Below, one piece after another: positions 1 to 8,241 of a stretch of 64,000 bases of DNA (position 1 is the first letter of the stretch; every line of letters starts with the position of its first letter). Origin of the DNA: Bifidobacterium commune (GTDB taxonomy: Bacteria > Actinomycetota > Actinomycetes > Actinomycetales > Bifidobacteriaceae); NCBI RefSeq assembly GCF_900094885.1, contig NZ_FMBL01000003.1, positions 184,346 to 248,345 of the forward strand, written 5' to 3'. The notes beneath the pieces were generated by a model. It had not been told where the DNA came from, did not search any database, and worked only from the letters and a program-made list of their open reading frames with translations. A program made the translations under genes and the position numbers.

Positions 1-383
1 AGTTTGGTGAGGTTTTGCAGCGGTGTGATGTCGCTGATCTGATTGCTGTGCGACTTGAGGCTGACGAGGTTGGTGAGGTGTTGGATGCCGGCAATGCTTG
101 TAATGGATTTTTCCGAGATATCAAGATGCTCGGTGTTGTCGATGAGGGTTTGGGTGAAGGTGTCGGTGGTTTGTTTCCCCCATCGTTCCGCCAAGTACGA
201 GGCCAAATTGGTGTCGGGGAAGCAGGTTGCGATGGTGCTGGTGCCCACGGTGCAGTTGTCGGTCTGGTCGGCTTGGGCGGCAACTGCCGTGCAAGCGAGT
301 GTGGCGAGTCCGGCGACGAGCGCCGTTGATCTGACGGCTACGGTACGTAGTCTCTGTTTCCATCCGGTATGGTTTTCGGTCAT
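1..383 (-). CDS. Leucine-rich-repeat secreted surface protein, N-terminal part only
   Basis: The gene reads leftward from an ATG at 383 and leaves the window at base 1, so only about 127 residues are visible. The N terminus is basic (KQRLR) followed by a hydrophobic segment ending near A-A-Q-A-D, a signal peptide with a likely cut around residue 37. A short region with three Cys follows. From about residue 85 the pattern is internalin-like: L-D-I-S at a strand, then LTNLVSLKSHSNQISDITPL, which matches the 22-residue LRR consensus. In Gram-positive bacteria such proteins are usually cell-wall adhesins. The anchor end is not visible. A pair of short palindromes lies in the upstream region. I am confident of the start and the secreted LRR nature, and not of any ligand. 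Confidence 0.8.
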   Translation of the reverse strand, partial: MTENHTGWKQRLRTVAVRSTALVAGLATLACTAVAAQADQTDNCTVGTSTIATCFPDTNLASYLAERWGKQTTDTFTQTLIDNTEHLDISEKSITSIAGIQHLTNLVSLKSHSNQISDITPLQNLTK

Positions 384-443
384 GATGCTCTCTTTCTCTT
401 TTATGTGGATGCTGCAAGGGCTGATGGGTTTGACCGGGCAACA

Positions 444-480
444 TGTATTACAAATATAACTTAACACAAATTGTATTACA
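444..480. promoter_or_regulatory. Two TGTATTACA palindromes upstream of the LRR gene
   Basis: TGTATTACA occurs at 444-452 and again at 472-480. Each is a TGTA-N-TACA palindrome, and the centres are 28 bases apart. They lie 61-97 bases upstream of the LRR start in the most AT-rich part of the spacer, where a promoter would be. A regulator binding pair is an inference; no regulator gene is beside it in the window. Confidence 0.35.
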
Positions 481-658
481 TATTTTGGCATCGGAGAACG
501 GTCGAACCATGGTTTTCGTTGTAAGCGGCGATGGTTTGATAAGGGTGCAAGGCATTGGTGCTTGCTTTTGGTGATGCAATGGCCGAACCGGGCATTCGCT
601 TGAAGTTCGACCATTGCGAGCGGTGTTCAGGATGCTAATCGATTCATCCGCTTGATTG

Positions 659-690
659 GCGTCCTCGCTCGTCTCGGTGAGCGAGGACGC
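659..690 (-). terminator. Hairpin after the sucrose hydrolase gene
   Basis: A 12-bp perfect stem (659-670 with 679-690) and an 8-base loop lie 24 bases downstream of the leftward cscA stop. No clear U-tract follows on the minus strand, so it may act as a terminator or as a 3' stabiliser. Confidence 0.55.
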
Positions 691-713
691 GTCTGCCGAA
701 CCAATATGAGAAT

Positions 714-2261
714 CTACTCGAGTCCGATGCTTTTCATGTCGTGCAGGGTGAGCTTGTTGACTGCGAGGGTTCCCGACTCGGCGGAAAGCTTTACGGCGCG
801 CTTGCCTTCGGACGGGTAGCTGTAGGAGCTCAGCACGTGACGACCGTCGTTGACGTAGGCCTCCACGGAACCGCGATCGACGTAGACGTGCAGCTTCAGC
901 TCGTCGGCGGACAGCTCCTCGTCGGTCAGCTTGGCGGCGCGATAGCCGCGGTCGCCACGGGCCGCGGCCTGGCGGTCAACGACCACGGTGCCTGCCTGAG
1001 CGTCGTACGCAACATAGGTGTAGGAGCCGTCTGGCGTGGTATGAACCTTCAGGCCGGCGCGCTCGGCGGTGGTGGCCTGAAGGTTGATGTTCAGCTCAAT
1101 CTCCACGGCTTCGGCGTCTTCGTCGACCAGCGCCTCCTCGTTGGCCTCGATGGGGCGTGCGACGTGATCGAACGTGTTGATGCGCAGCTTGTCGGTTTCC
1201 GGCACCGGTACGGTGTGCAGGTCACCGTCTTCGCCGAGGAAGCATTCGCGCGGCAGGGTCATTTGTCCGCACCAACCGTCGGACTGCATCGGGGCGTTCT
1301 CGGAGAACGGACTCATCCAGCCGTACATAATGCGGCGGCCATCGGCCTCGAAGGATTGCGGGGCGTAGTAGTTGGCACCGCAATCAAGCAGGCGGAACTC
1401 GGTTTCGGGCTTGAACGCCTCTCCCGGATTCCATGTTCCGATCATGTAGCCGGCGTTGTTTTCGTTGCGATTCATGTAGCCCTTGGCCTTCGAGCCCATA
1501 GCGGAAAAGACGATGACCCACTTGGTGTCACCGTTCTTGTCCTCCAGCGGGAAGAAATCCGGGCATTCGAGCATGAAGACATCCGGGTCCGGATCGTCGA
1601 ACACCACGTTCTGGAACGTCCAGTTGATCATGTCTTCGGAGGTGTAGTCCCAGATCTGACCGCGGTGGTCGGCGGTTGAGACGCCGTGGATCAGATGCCA
1701 GACGCCGTCCTGCTTCCAGACCTTCGGGTCGCGGAAGTGTGAATCGACCTTCTCGCGAGGGCAGTCAATGACCACACCCTTCTTTTCAAGTCCAATTGCG
1801 TCGTCATCCGTCGCATCGGCAAGCATCTGCACCTGCCACTGGCCGTCAGTGTCGTCCTTGCCGTTGTTCCAGCGATGGCCGGTGTAGTAGAACTTAAGCT
1901 TGCCCTCGTCGTCAATCACGGCCGATCCGGAGAATACGCCGTCCTTCTCTTCTTCAAGGCTGGGTGCCATTGCGATAGGGTCGTGACGCCAGGAGACCAT
2001 GTCGGCGCTGGAGACGTGCCCCCAGTGCATCGGGCCCCACTGAGTTCCGTAGGGGTGCAGCTGGTAGTAGACGTGCCAGCGACCCTTGTACCGGCACAAG
2101 CCGTTGGGGTCGTTGATCCAGCCCCCGTTGGATGCGATATGGAACTTGGGATACCAGCGGTCTTCGCGCTCGAGATCGAGCTGATCGACGCCAGTCTCGG
2201 CCTTGGCGAGTTCCTCGTCGTGGTTGCGAATCGGCGAGTAAACGGGATATGTAGTGCTCAT
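714..2261 (-). CDS. cscA: Beta-fructofuranosidase / sucrose-6-phosphate hydrolase (GH32)
   Basis: Cytoplasmic glycoside hydrolase family 32 enzyme that splits sucrose or short fructosides into fructose and an aldose. The 515 residues show the family signatures: WINDPNG at 48-54 with nucleophile Asp51, RDP at 177-179 for the transition-state Asp, and ECPD from 232 with acid/base Glu232. A C-terminal beta-sandwich follows. There is no signal peptide, so the substrate must be imported. The ATG at 2261 is preceded by AAAGG at a good distance. The gene lies just downstream of an MFS sugar permease on the same strand, with a LacI regulator above that, the usual bifidobacterial sucrose arrangement. 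Because the partner is a permease and not a PTS, free sucrose is the likely substrate. Confidence 0.93.
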   Translation of the reverse strand: MSTTYPVYSPIRNHDEELAKAETGVDQLDLEREDRWYPKFHIASNGGWINDPNGLCRYKGRWHVYYQLHPYGTQWGPMHWGHVSSADMVSWRHDPIAMAPSLEEEKDGVFSGSAVIDDEGKLKFYYTGHRWNNGKDDTDGQWQVQMLADATDDDAIGLEKKGVVIDCPREKVDSHFRDPKVWKQDGVWHLIHGVSTADHRGQIWDYTSEDMINWTFQNVVFDDPDPDVFMLECPDFFPLEDKNGDTKWVIVFSAMGSKAKGYMNRNENNAGYMIGTWNPGEAFKPETEFRLLDCGANYYAPQSFEADGRRIMYGWMSPFSENAPMQSDGWCGQMTLPRECFLGEDGDLHTVPVPETDKLRINTFDHVARPIEANEEALVDEDAEAVEIELNINLQATTAERAGLKVHTTPDGSYTYVAYDAQAGTVVVDRQAAARGDRGYRAAKLTDEELSADELKLHVYVDRGSVEAYVNDGRHVLSSYSYPSEGKRAVKLSAESGTLAVNKLTLHDMKSIGLE

Positions 2262-2338
2262 CGTTGATTGCCTTTCATTTGTGGCGATGGTCTGAAAACC
2301 AGTATGTCATTGGACTGAAAGTAACTGACATTATGCAT

Positions 2339-2383
2339 ATTGGGGATGCGGCGCTGATTGTTCAATCTGTGTCACATCCCCAA
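2339..2383. promoter_or_regulatory. Inverted repeat between cscB and cscA
   Basis: TTGGGGATG at 2340-2348 pairs with CATCCCCAA at 2375-2383. It lies 80-120 bases upstream of the cscA start, so it could be an operator or an attenuating hairpin in the cscB-cscA transcript. The role is not decided by sequence alone. Confidence 0.3.
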
Positions 2384-2404
2384 GAACTGCTGTTTATCGT
2401 AGGT

Positions 2405-2441
2405 TGTCAAGGTCCTCGGTCTATGGCTGAGGACCTTGACA
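2405..2441 (-). terminator. Hairpin after cscB
   Basis: A 13-bp perfect stem (2405-2417 with 2429-2441) with an 11-base loop sits 15 bases beyond the cscB stop. It lacks a strong U-tract, so it may terminate only part of the transcripts and allow some read-through into cscA. Confidence 0.5.
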
Positions 2442-2456
2442 TAACGGGCTGAAACG

Positions 2457-3791
2457 TCAGGCGGAAACTTGTGCCTGAGCCATTTCGGCGTTTTTCCGGT
2501 CCTTGATGCGGATGAACGGATCGCCGCCCACCTGCTGGTCGTCCGTCTTGATGACGAAGAAGCCATAGATCAGTGCGATAAGCACGATGCCGGAGATGGT
2601 GAGGAAGGTCTTCTGCGGGCCCAAAGCGTCGCGCAACATGCCCAATGGAGTGGACATGATGACCTGTCCGACCTGAGAAGCAATCTGGAAGCCGACCATG
2701 TATAACGTGGCCGAAAGCTTCGTGTCGTAATGCAGTGTGAAGTACCGGAACGCCGGTAGGCAGAAGAGCGGTGTCTCGATGGCGTGGAACATCTTGACCA
2801 CGGAGATCATCACTGGGTCGTGGAAGACGCCGCACAGACCGATACGCAGGAACATGGTCAGTGCGCCAAGCAGTAGGGCGTTGCGTACGCCGATGTGATC
2901 CATGATAATCGGCACGACGCCCATCATTGCGGATTCACAGAACACTTCCGCGGCGTTAAGAATGGAATACCACTCCGCACCCTGTTCCGGTGTGGCGAAC
3001 AGGCTCTTGAAGTAGCTCGGGAACATCTGCTGATCGAAGACCGTGTAGAACGTATTGGTGAAAAGCATGAAGACGATGAGCGCCCAGAGTGAACCCATGC
3101 CGAGTACGGCAATCATTTCTTTCGGGGTCGGGTTGGTGCGTGGAGCGTTCGGATCGGCTTCCTTCTTGAGCTCTTTCTTCTGCTCGGCCGGACGCCAGAA
3201 GAGGTAGATGCAGAGCATGCCGAGGCCGAACAGTGAACCGAGCCAGAAGTTCCAGCGCATATCGACGTTGAACAGCCAACCTGCAATCAGCGCGACGACG
3301 GCGTAGCCGAAGGAACCCCAAGCGCGGGACTGGCCGTATTCGAAACCGAAGTGACGGCTGTAGCGTTCGGTGAGGGCCTCGATGAGCGAGCAACCGGCCA
3401 TGAAGCCAGCGGAAAGAACTATAGAACCGATCAGGACACCGATAAACCTAGTGGTGCCGCCAGCCAGCAGCAGGGGCTTGTAGACGAACTGCGCGAACGG
3501 CCCGACGCAGGCTGCGATGGCAGAGACCACGATCACCAGACGGCGCTTGATGCCGAGGTTGTCCTGGATAATCCCGTAGAAGAACATGATGATTAGGGTG
3601 GCAAGTGAGTTGACAGAGTAAATCTGGCCTTGTTCTGCGGCTGTCATTCCCAGGCCCTTTGGAGCGGGGCTGGTAAGCCAGATTGAGAAGAAGGACCACC
3701 AAATGCCCCACGAGCAGAAGAACATGAAGATACCGGTCGAGCTCTGGAGATACGAGGGGTTCCGGTAAGTCTTGGCACCTGAAATCGCCAT
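2457..3791 (-). CDS. cscB: MFS oligosaccharide:H+ symporter, likely sucrose permease
   Basis: Inner-membrane transporter of 444 residues with about twelve hydrophobic segments, belonging to the LacY/CscB branch of the major facilitator superfamily. The first helix reads GIFMFFCSWGIWWSFFSIWL, and the conserved RXXGXXG-like loops and the central basic loop are present. The start is the ATG at 3791 because AGAAAGGTG lies just upstream; an in-frame ATG at 3833 would add 14 poorly coding residues. It is transcribed towards cscA, 195 bases away, and the lacI gene is upstream on the same strand. Sucrose import follows from that context; raffinose or other fructosides are possible. The gene order supports a sucrose regulon. 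Confidence 0.87.
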   Translation of the reverse strand: MAISGAKTYRNPSYLQSSTGIFMFFCSWGIWWSFFSIWLTSPAPKGLGMTAAEQGQIYSVNSLATLIIMFFYGIIQDNLGIKRRLVIVVSAIAACVGPFAQFVYKPLLLAGGTTRFIGVLIGSIVLSAGFMAGCSLIEALTERYSRHFGFEYGQSRAWGSFGYAVVALIAGWLFNVDMRWNFWLGSLFGLGMLCIYLFWRPAEQKKELKKEADPNAPRTNPTPKEMIAVLGMGSLWALIVFMLFTNTFYTVFDQQMFPSYFKSLFATPEQGAEWYSILNAAEVFCESAMMGVVPIIMDHIGVRNALLLGALTMFLRIGLCGVFHDPVMISVVKMFHAIETPLFCLPAFRYFTLHYDTKLSATLYMVGFQIASQVGQVIMSTPLGMLRDALGPQKTFLTISGIVLIALIYGFFVIKTDDQQVGGDPFIRIKDRKNAEMAQAQVSA

Positions 3792-4140
3792 TGTCGTCAC
3801 CTTTCTTTTGAGACCGCTGCCGCGCGGCATCATTTGAATTGCTGTTCTTGCTGATTTTGCGGCACTGCCTGAGCAAGAAACTGATAAAAATATATGGCAG
3901 GAATCGTTTTACGTCAAGTTGTAAATCGATTCCGGAGTTTTGTGTGATGATACGTGATTTATAGGTGCAGGCAGCTGAATATTGTCGAATATTGTGAGGC
4001 GACCATTACTGTCTGGTGTGCGGTGCGTGACGTGCTTCGCAATCCATCGACTCCGGGCCCTATGTGAGAAACGGCAGTGTTATCAACACCGGTGAGAAGT
4101 TCAAGCATAAACTGAGATGTTCCTGTTTCACAGCAGCTCT
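3792..4140. other. lacI-cscB intergenic control region
   Basis: No gene is present. It holds the cscB promoter region, with an AT-rich block at about 3880-3965, and two nearly identical 13-base elements in opposite orientation. Bases 4060-4140 contain only short imperfect repeats. Confidence 0.6.
3900..3933. promoter_or_regulatory. Paired LacI-type operator candidates of the sucrose locus
   Basis: GGAATCGTTTTAC on the plus strand (3900-3912) and GGAATCGATTTAC on the minus strand (3921-3933) differ at one base. Their centres are 21 bases apart, two helical turns. The second contains the perfect palindrome AATCGATT at 3924-3931 with the central CG step typical of LacI-family operators. They lie 109-142 bases upstream of the cscB start. 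Binding by the adjacent regulator is inferred. Confidence 0.55.
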
Positions 4141-5202
4141 TTACTCACGGTGGGACGCTTTGCTAGCGACGGACCCACGTTCGATTAAAGCGCAGCGGAT
4201 GAATACGGGATTTGGTGCATCGAGTTCAGGAATTTCGGCAACCATCCCAGTGGTGTCGATCGTCTTGAGTTCGCGGCCCTCGATAAGGGAAATCAGCTTG
4301 CGCGCACCCCAGTAGCCCATTTCGTAGTGAGGAAGTTCGATGGTGGTTGGGCGTGGTTCGAAGGTTTCTGAGACGATGCGGTTGTTGTCTACTCCGATAA
4401 GAGAAATATCGCGCCCGATTTGCAGACCCCGCTGTGCAGCACACTGGTAGATGTACCAAGTGCGAGCATCATTGAAGCAGAAAAATGCGTCGGGCTGTTG
4501 AGTGTCGAATAGTTCAGAGATGCGCTCGAGGCAGGGGCCGTCGTTCGGCACCCGTATCTCCAGGTTCGGATTCACGCTCATTCCCGCATCGGTAAGCGCC
4601 TGCTCGTAGCCTTTGCGACGCAACGGTTCGGCGATTAAGTCGTCGCTGCATCCGATGTAGGCGATACGCTTGGCTCCGGAGTCGATGAGCTTGGTTGTGG
4701 CATCGTAGCCGATGGCGACTTCGTCGGGGGTGATGTTCGGTACGTGATCTTTGGCATCACGGGCATTGATGAGTACGGTTTGCTCGTTGCTGAGACTGCG
4801 CGGGATGTTGGAAATCCTGTTATGCATTTTGGCATAAAGGAAGCCGTCGGCTCCGTAGCGTTTGAGCGAAGCAATTTCCTTGGCTTCGTCGGCTTTGCCG
4901 TCCGTGACGACCATCAGCATCATGTAGCCGAGTTCGCTTGCCGCGTCCTGCGCGCCGAGAATCAGCTCGCCTGCATAGGGGGTGGTGGCTATTTCTTCGC
5001 TGATGAAGCCGATGGTGCGGGTCCTGCTCGTGCGTAATGAGCGTGCCATCGGATTGGGGTGATATCCCAGTTTTTTAGCGGTTTTGCGGATGTGCTCCGC
5101 AAGTTCTTTGTTGACGTGACCATTTTCCCTATGGTTGAGCGACAGGGAAACGGCGGTAACCGATGCTCCAGCCTTCTCGGCTACTTCCTTAATCGTGGTC
5201 AT
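4141..5202 (-). CDS. LacI-family transcriptional regulator of the sucrose locus
   Basis: DNA-binding repressor of 353 residues. The N terminus has the family helix-turn-helix (TIKEVAEKAGASVTAVSLSL, residues 3-22) and the hinge helix around PMARSLR at 51-57. A periplasmic-binding-protein-like sugar sensor fills the rest, with the usual GFI, DG and GVDNNRI motifs. It reads in the same direction as cscB and cscA, which start 349 bases downstream, and probably represses them until a sucrose-derived ligand binds. Two matching operator candidates lie in that spacer. The start at 5202 is preceded by TATATA and seven bases, which suggests a leaderless message; AGGA touches the ATG directly. Role as the sucrose regulator is inferred from position. 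Confidence 0.85.
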   Translation of the reverse strand: MTTIKEVAEKAGASVTAVSLSLNHRENGHVNKELAEHIRKTAKKLGYHPNPMARSLRTSRTRTIGFISEEIATTPYAGELILGAQDAASELGYMMLMVVTDGKADEAKEIASLKRYGADGFLYAKMHNRISNIPRSLSNEQTVLINARDAKDHVPNITPDEVAIGYDATTKLIDSGAKRIAYIGCSDDLIAEPLRRKGYEQALTDAGMSVNPNLEIRVPNDGPCLERISELFDTQQPDAFFCFNDARTWYIYQCAAQRGLQIGRDISLIGVDNNRIVSETFEPRPTTIELPHYEMGYWGARKLISLIEGRELKTIDTTGMVAEIPELDAPNPVFIRCALIERGSVASKASHRE

Positions 5203-5209
5203 TCCTATT

Positions 5210-5215
5210 TATATA
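5210..5215 (-). promoter_or_regulatory. -10 element of lacI-type gene
   Basis: TATATA on the minus strand ends seven bases before the ATG at 5202, placing the transcription start at or next to the first codon. Confidence 0.5.
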
Positions 5216-5340
5216 CTCCCAGCGTCAGATGACCGATGCGTGCCACTCGCCATACGGATATATTCAATATGCCTGGTTGATGTTTTCGGTGTTGTCGTAC
5301 TTTTAACTTGACATGGTTGGGATTTATAGGTTCGGGGGCA

Positions 5341-5346
5341 TAGGAT
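5341..5346 (+). promoter_or_regulatory. -10 element of the HNH gene
   Basis: TAGGAT followed by seven bases and ATG at 5354. The spacing fits a leaderless transcript; the alternative GTG start at 5351 would be three bases closer. Confidence 0.4.
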
Positions 5347-5353
5347 ACGGGTG

Positions 5354-6151
5354 ATGAACATTGTTGAGAACCGTCGCCGGCGGCGGCGCAACGGGAACGT
5401 GAAAGCGCGGTTTTGGAGCGCATGCAGTGTGGCTCTTGTGGTGCTGGTGGCCGCGCTGTTTGAGGCGTTTCAGTCGAATGCTGGTCTTGTCGGCACGCGT
5501 GACGCCGGAAGTTCCGCAGGTGGGGGTGTGGTCGGGGCTGCCCCCAGCGGTGACGATGCAGTCGAGGCGCTCAACACGTTGCCGGTCAAGGGACGCACAC
5601 CTAAAACGGGGTACCGGCGTGAGAACTTCGGTCATGCTTGGGCGGATGTGGACCGCAACGGATGCGACACCCGCAACGACATTCTGCGGCGCGATTTGAA
5701 GGATGTGATATTCAAGCAGGGTACCGGCGACTGCAAGGTTGTGTCCGGTACGCTCGACGATCCGTATACTGGCACCTCCATCTACTTCAAAAAGAGCAAG
5801 AAAACCTCCGACAAGGTGCAGATCGACCATGTCGTCGCGCTTTCCAACGCCTGGCAGACCGGTGCGCAGAAGCTCAACGAGGAGCAACGCACGCAGTTCG
5901 CCAACGATCCTTACAACTTGCTGGCCGTGGACGGGCCGAGCAACCAACTCAAGGGCGATGCTGACGCGGCCACATGGCTGCCGGAAAACAAGTCGTACCG
6001 CTGTTCGTATGTCTCTCGACAGATTGGCGTGAAGCACAAGTACGGCCTTTGGGTCGCTCCGGGTGAGAAGGTCGCGATGCAACAGGTACTGGCGAGCTGT
6101 CCGACGCAGACAATCCCAGTTGACGACGGACCGTTTGCCGGGCGGAGATAG
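5354..6151 (+). CDS. Membrane-anchored or secreted HNH nuclease (DUF1524/GmrSD-C type)
   Basis: A 265-residue protein with a strongly basic N terminus (RRRRRR) followed by one hydrophobic segment at about 22-40, then a Gly/Ser/Ala linker, so the catalytic part faces outside the membrane. The nuclease signature is IDHVVALSNAW near residue 157 with the Asp-His of the HNH fold, followed by NDPYNLLAVDG..NQ.KGD near 183-200. Four Cys residues in the outer part could form disulfides. Similar exported HNH proteins occur widely in Actinobacteria and may degrade external DNA for nutrients. It is divergent from the LacI gene and otherwise alone. Start codon ATG 5354 or GTG 5351. Confidence 0.82.
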   Translation: MNIVENRRRRRRNGNVKARFWSACSVALVVLVAALFEAFQSNAGLVGTRDAGSSAGGGVVGAAPSGDDAVEALNTLPVKGRTPKTGYRRENFGHAWADVDRNGCDTRNDILRRDLKDVIFKQGTGDCKVVSGTLDDPYTGTSIYFKKSKKTSDKVQIDHVVALSNAWQTGAQKLNEEQRTQFANDPYNLLAVDGPSNQLKGDADAATWLPENKSYRCSYVSRQIGVKHKYGLWVAPGEKVAMQQVLASCPTQTIPVDDGPFAGRR

Positions 6152-6443
6152 ATGCATACGGCACGAACGAACCAGAACGATTTCGCTTCGCCGGCCGTGC
6201 ATCCCATGCTTAGCATGAGGTGTAATCGGTGTTTGTGAGCAACGTAACAAACGTCATCAAAGCGTTGGTATTTATGGTGTTTCGACGTTTTGACGAGATA
6301 ATAAAATGCGTTCTTGCGTGTCTTTTTTTCGGTATTGCGAGATAAAAGACGATAACATAACTGATGCGTATATTGATGATTCGCGCATTGATATTGAAAC
6401 TGTTTGTCAGAGTTGATAGAGCAGTCGAATTGAAAGGACAGCT

Positions 6444-7493
6444 ATGAAAGCCGTTGTATTTGAAGACTATAAGACTTTTCCCACGATAAAAGAAGTTGAG
6501 AGGCCTGTTGCCAAGGCTGGCGAAGTGCTGTTGAAGGTTGCCGGCGCAGGTTGCTGCCATTCCGATGTTTCCGTGTTCGCCAACGCAACCGCTGAAACCG
6601 GCAAGCAGACCAAGCCACCGTTCATCCTCGGCCACGAGACCTCGGGCTGGATCGAAGATGTTGGCGAGGGTGTCACCGGTTTCAACAAGGGCGATGCCTA
6701 TCTGGTCTACGGCCCAACCGGCTGCGGTCATTGCAAGCGTTGTGTCGCAGGCGAAGAGAACTACTGCGAGAACGCGGCCACCAACACGTCCATGGCACTG
6801 GGCCTCGGACGCAACGGCGGAATGGCCGAGTACATGGTAGCCCCCGCGCGCAATCTCGTGCCGCTGGGCAACGCGGAACCCATCGCCGCCGCACCGCTTG
6901 CCGATGCTGCACTGACGCCGTATCACGCAATCAAAGCCGCGCTCCCACATCTCAATGGCGGTGGCAAGTATGCGCTGGTCATCGGTCTTGGCGGCTTGGG
7001 GCAGATTGCCATACAGATCCTCAAGGCGCTCACCGGTGCGACCATTATCGCCACCGATATGAAGCCCGAAGCCATGGCGCAGGCCGAAGCCAAGGGCGCT
7101 ATCACGGTGCCAAGCGACGAGAATGAGGTCGCCAGGATTCGTGAAATCGCTGACGGCCGCGGTGTTGATGCTGCCTTCGATTTTGTTGGTTTTGCTCCGA
7201 CAATTGCTGCTGCACAGGCTTCATCCGCCGTAGATTCGCGCGTCACCATCGTCGGCATCGCCGGCGGCAAGGCCACGTACGATTGGTACAGCAACCCTCT
7301 GCAGCAGGAGCTCACCAGCGTTTACTGGGGTTCCATGACCGAGCTGCACGAGGTTGCAGCGATGTATCGTCAAGGCGTGATTACTCCTGAGGTCGAGCTC
7401 TACCCGATGGATTGCGCGCTCGACGCCTATCAGAATCTGGTCGACGGTAAACTCACCAAGCGCGCCGTAGTCGTTCCCCACATGGGTGAGTGA
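6444..7493 (+). CDS. Zinc-dependent alcohol dehydrogenase (MDR family)
   Basis: Cytoplasmic NAD(P)-dependent alcohol/aldehyde oxidoreductase of 349 residues, the normal length for the medium-chain family. Visible residues are catalytic-zinc ligand Cys38 in GCCHSD, His64-Glu65 in GHETSG, the structural-zinc quartet Cys94, Cys97, Cys100 and Cys108, and a Rossmann motif GLGGLGQ near 180. The ATG at 6444 follows AAAGGACAGCT, a good ribosome binding site. The gene stands alone, with a long terminator hairpin after it. Substrate cannot be fixed from sequence; ethanol or longer alcohols during fermentation, or a sugar alcohol, are plausible. Confidence 0.9.
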   Translation: MKAVVFEDYKTFPTIKEVERPVAKAGEVLLKVAGAGCCHSDVSVFANATAETGKQTKPPFILGHETSGWIEDVGEGVTGFNKGDAYLVYGPTGCGHCKRCVAGEENYCENAATNTSMALGLGRNGGMAEYMVAPARNLVPLGNAEPIAAAPLADAALTPYHAIKAALPHLNGGGKYALVIGLGGLGQIAIQILKALTGATIIATDMKPEAMAQAEAKGAITVPSDENEVARIREIADGRGVDAAFDFVGFAPTIAAAQASSAVDSRVTIVGIAGGKATYDWYSNPLQQELTSVYWGSMTELHEVAAMYRQGVITPEVELYPMDCALDAYQNLVDGKLTKRAVVVPHMGE

Positions 7494-7812
7494 GATAAAT
7501 CCTTTTCAAAACGAAACGTGGATGGCATGATGTTTCCGTGGGCATCGGCCATTCACGTTTCGTTGTGCGGGCAATGTCAGTGGCCTTCGTTCTTCCTTGT
7601 GTTGTGGGTCTTGCAGAATGATGCTGCCGAACTCTCATTCTCCTTTGCGGCATGGCCTCGCTGGGTGTACTGATCTCCTGATTTCTTTGGTGGTCGTGAG
7701 GTTCGGCTGGAACGGGAATACGCTCCCGATGAGTAATGATAGTGCAATCAGTGGGGTATAATTGAAAACGGAAGTGGCTCATTTCGAACACAATGATTGT
7801 GAGGAGCGCGTT
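7494..7812. other. Intergenic region after alcohol dehydrogenase
   Basis: The first 75 bases carry the terminator of the dehydrogenase gene. The rest to 7800 shows no gene with coding character and no recognisable RNA. Confidence 0.55.
7510..7564 (+). terminator. Long hairpin after alcohol dehydrogenase
   Basis: An 11-bp stem (7510-7520 with 7554-7564) is extended after one G-T pair by ATGGC/GCCAT. It starts 17 bases after the stop codon. TTGTG follows, so the U-tract is weak. Confidence 0.5.
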
Positions 7813-8184
7813 ATGATCTGGTCTTGGATGCATCTGATTGTCGGAGCAGTGTTGATTATTGCAGTGACCGTGGGGTTGTTGGGGCCCGCGCAGGTCACCA
7901 AAATCTGCGTGATGATTGCACGAGTGTGCTACATTCTCATTGTTTTCAGCGGTATCGTGATGATCGTCATGTCTCTGATGAACGGATCGGTGCGGCGCCC
8001 GGTGCTGTTGATTGTCAAACTGGTATTGGCGCTTGCCGTCATCGGCTTAATTGAAATCGGCTTTGCTCGGAAGAAGAAGGATGCCGTGTTGGCTATGGAT
8101 GTGTGGGCTCCTATCGTGTTGATTGTCGTGGTGGTTGTTCTCGGCTTCGTCTTGACCGGTGGTTTCCCGATCATCATGAAGTAG
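7813..8184 (+). CDS. Small membrane protein, YisL/DUF1516-like
   Basis: A 123-residue protein with four hydrophobic segments and almost no soluble loops, starting MIWSWMHL. The layout (His near the start, a short Arg-rich loop, a KKK loop between helices three and four) resembles the DUF1516/YisL family, whose function is unknown. The start is the ATG at 7813, six bases after GAGGAG; an upstream in-frame TTG has no support. It precedes tRNA-Lys and has no obvious functional partner. Family assignment is moderate, membrane location is firm. Confidence 0.7.
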   Translation: MIWSWMHLIVGAVLIIAVTVGLLGPAQVTKICVMIARVCYILIVFSGIVMIVMSLMNGSVRRPVLLIVKLVLALAVIGLIEIGFARKKKDAVLAMDVWAPIVLIVVVVVLGFVLTGGFPIIMK

Positions 8185-8204
8185 GCGCACGACACGAACG
8201 CTAT

Positions 8205-8231
8205 TTGCAAATCGACAAATAGTTGTATAAT
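8205..8231 (+). promoter_or_regulatory. Promoter of tRNA-Lys
   Basis: TTGCAA (8205-8210) and a perfect TATAAT (8226-8231) are separated by 15 bases and lie 11 bases before the mature tRNA 5' end. Confidence 0.6.
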
Positions 8232-8241
8232 AGTGTCTGTT

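Larger units (their letters stand above)
384..713. other. Intergenic region between LRR gene and sucrose hydrolase gene
   Basis: No gene is seen. It carries the promoter side of the leftward LRR gene, an AT-rich stretch at about 440-490 with two copies of TGTATTACA, and the terminator of the sucrose hydrolase gene at 659-690. The remaining 160 bases show nothing recognisable. Confidence 0.6.

Noticed and set aside
6210-6950. 246-codon minus-strand frame overlapping the alcohol dehydrogenase start
   Set aside because: Covers the control region and first third of a well-supported gene; no family signature.
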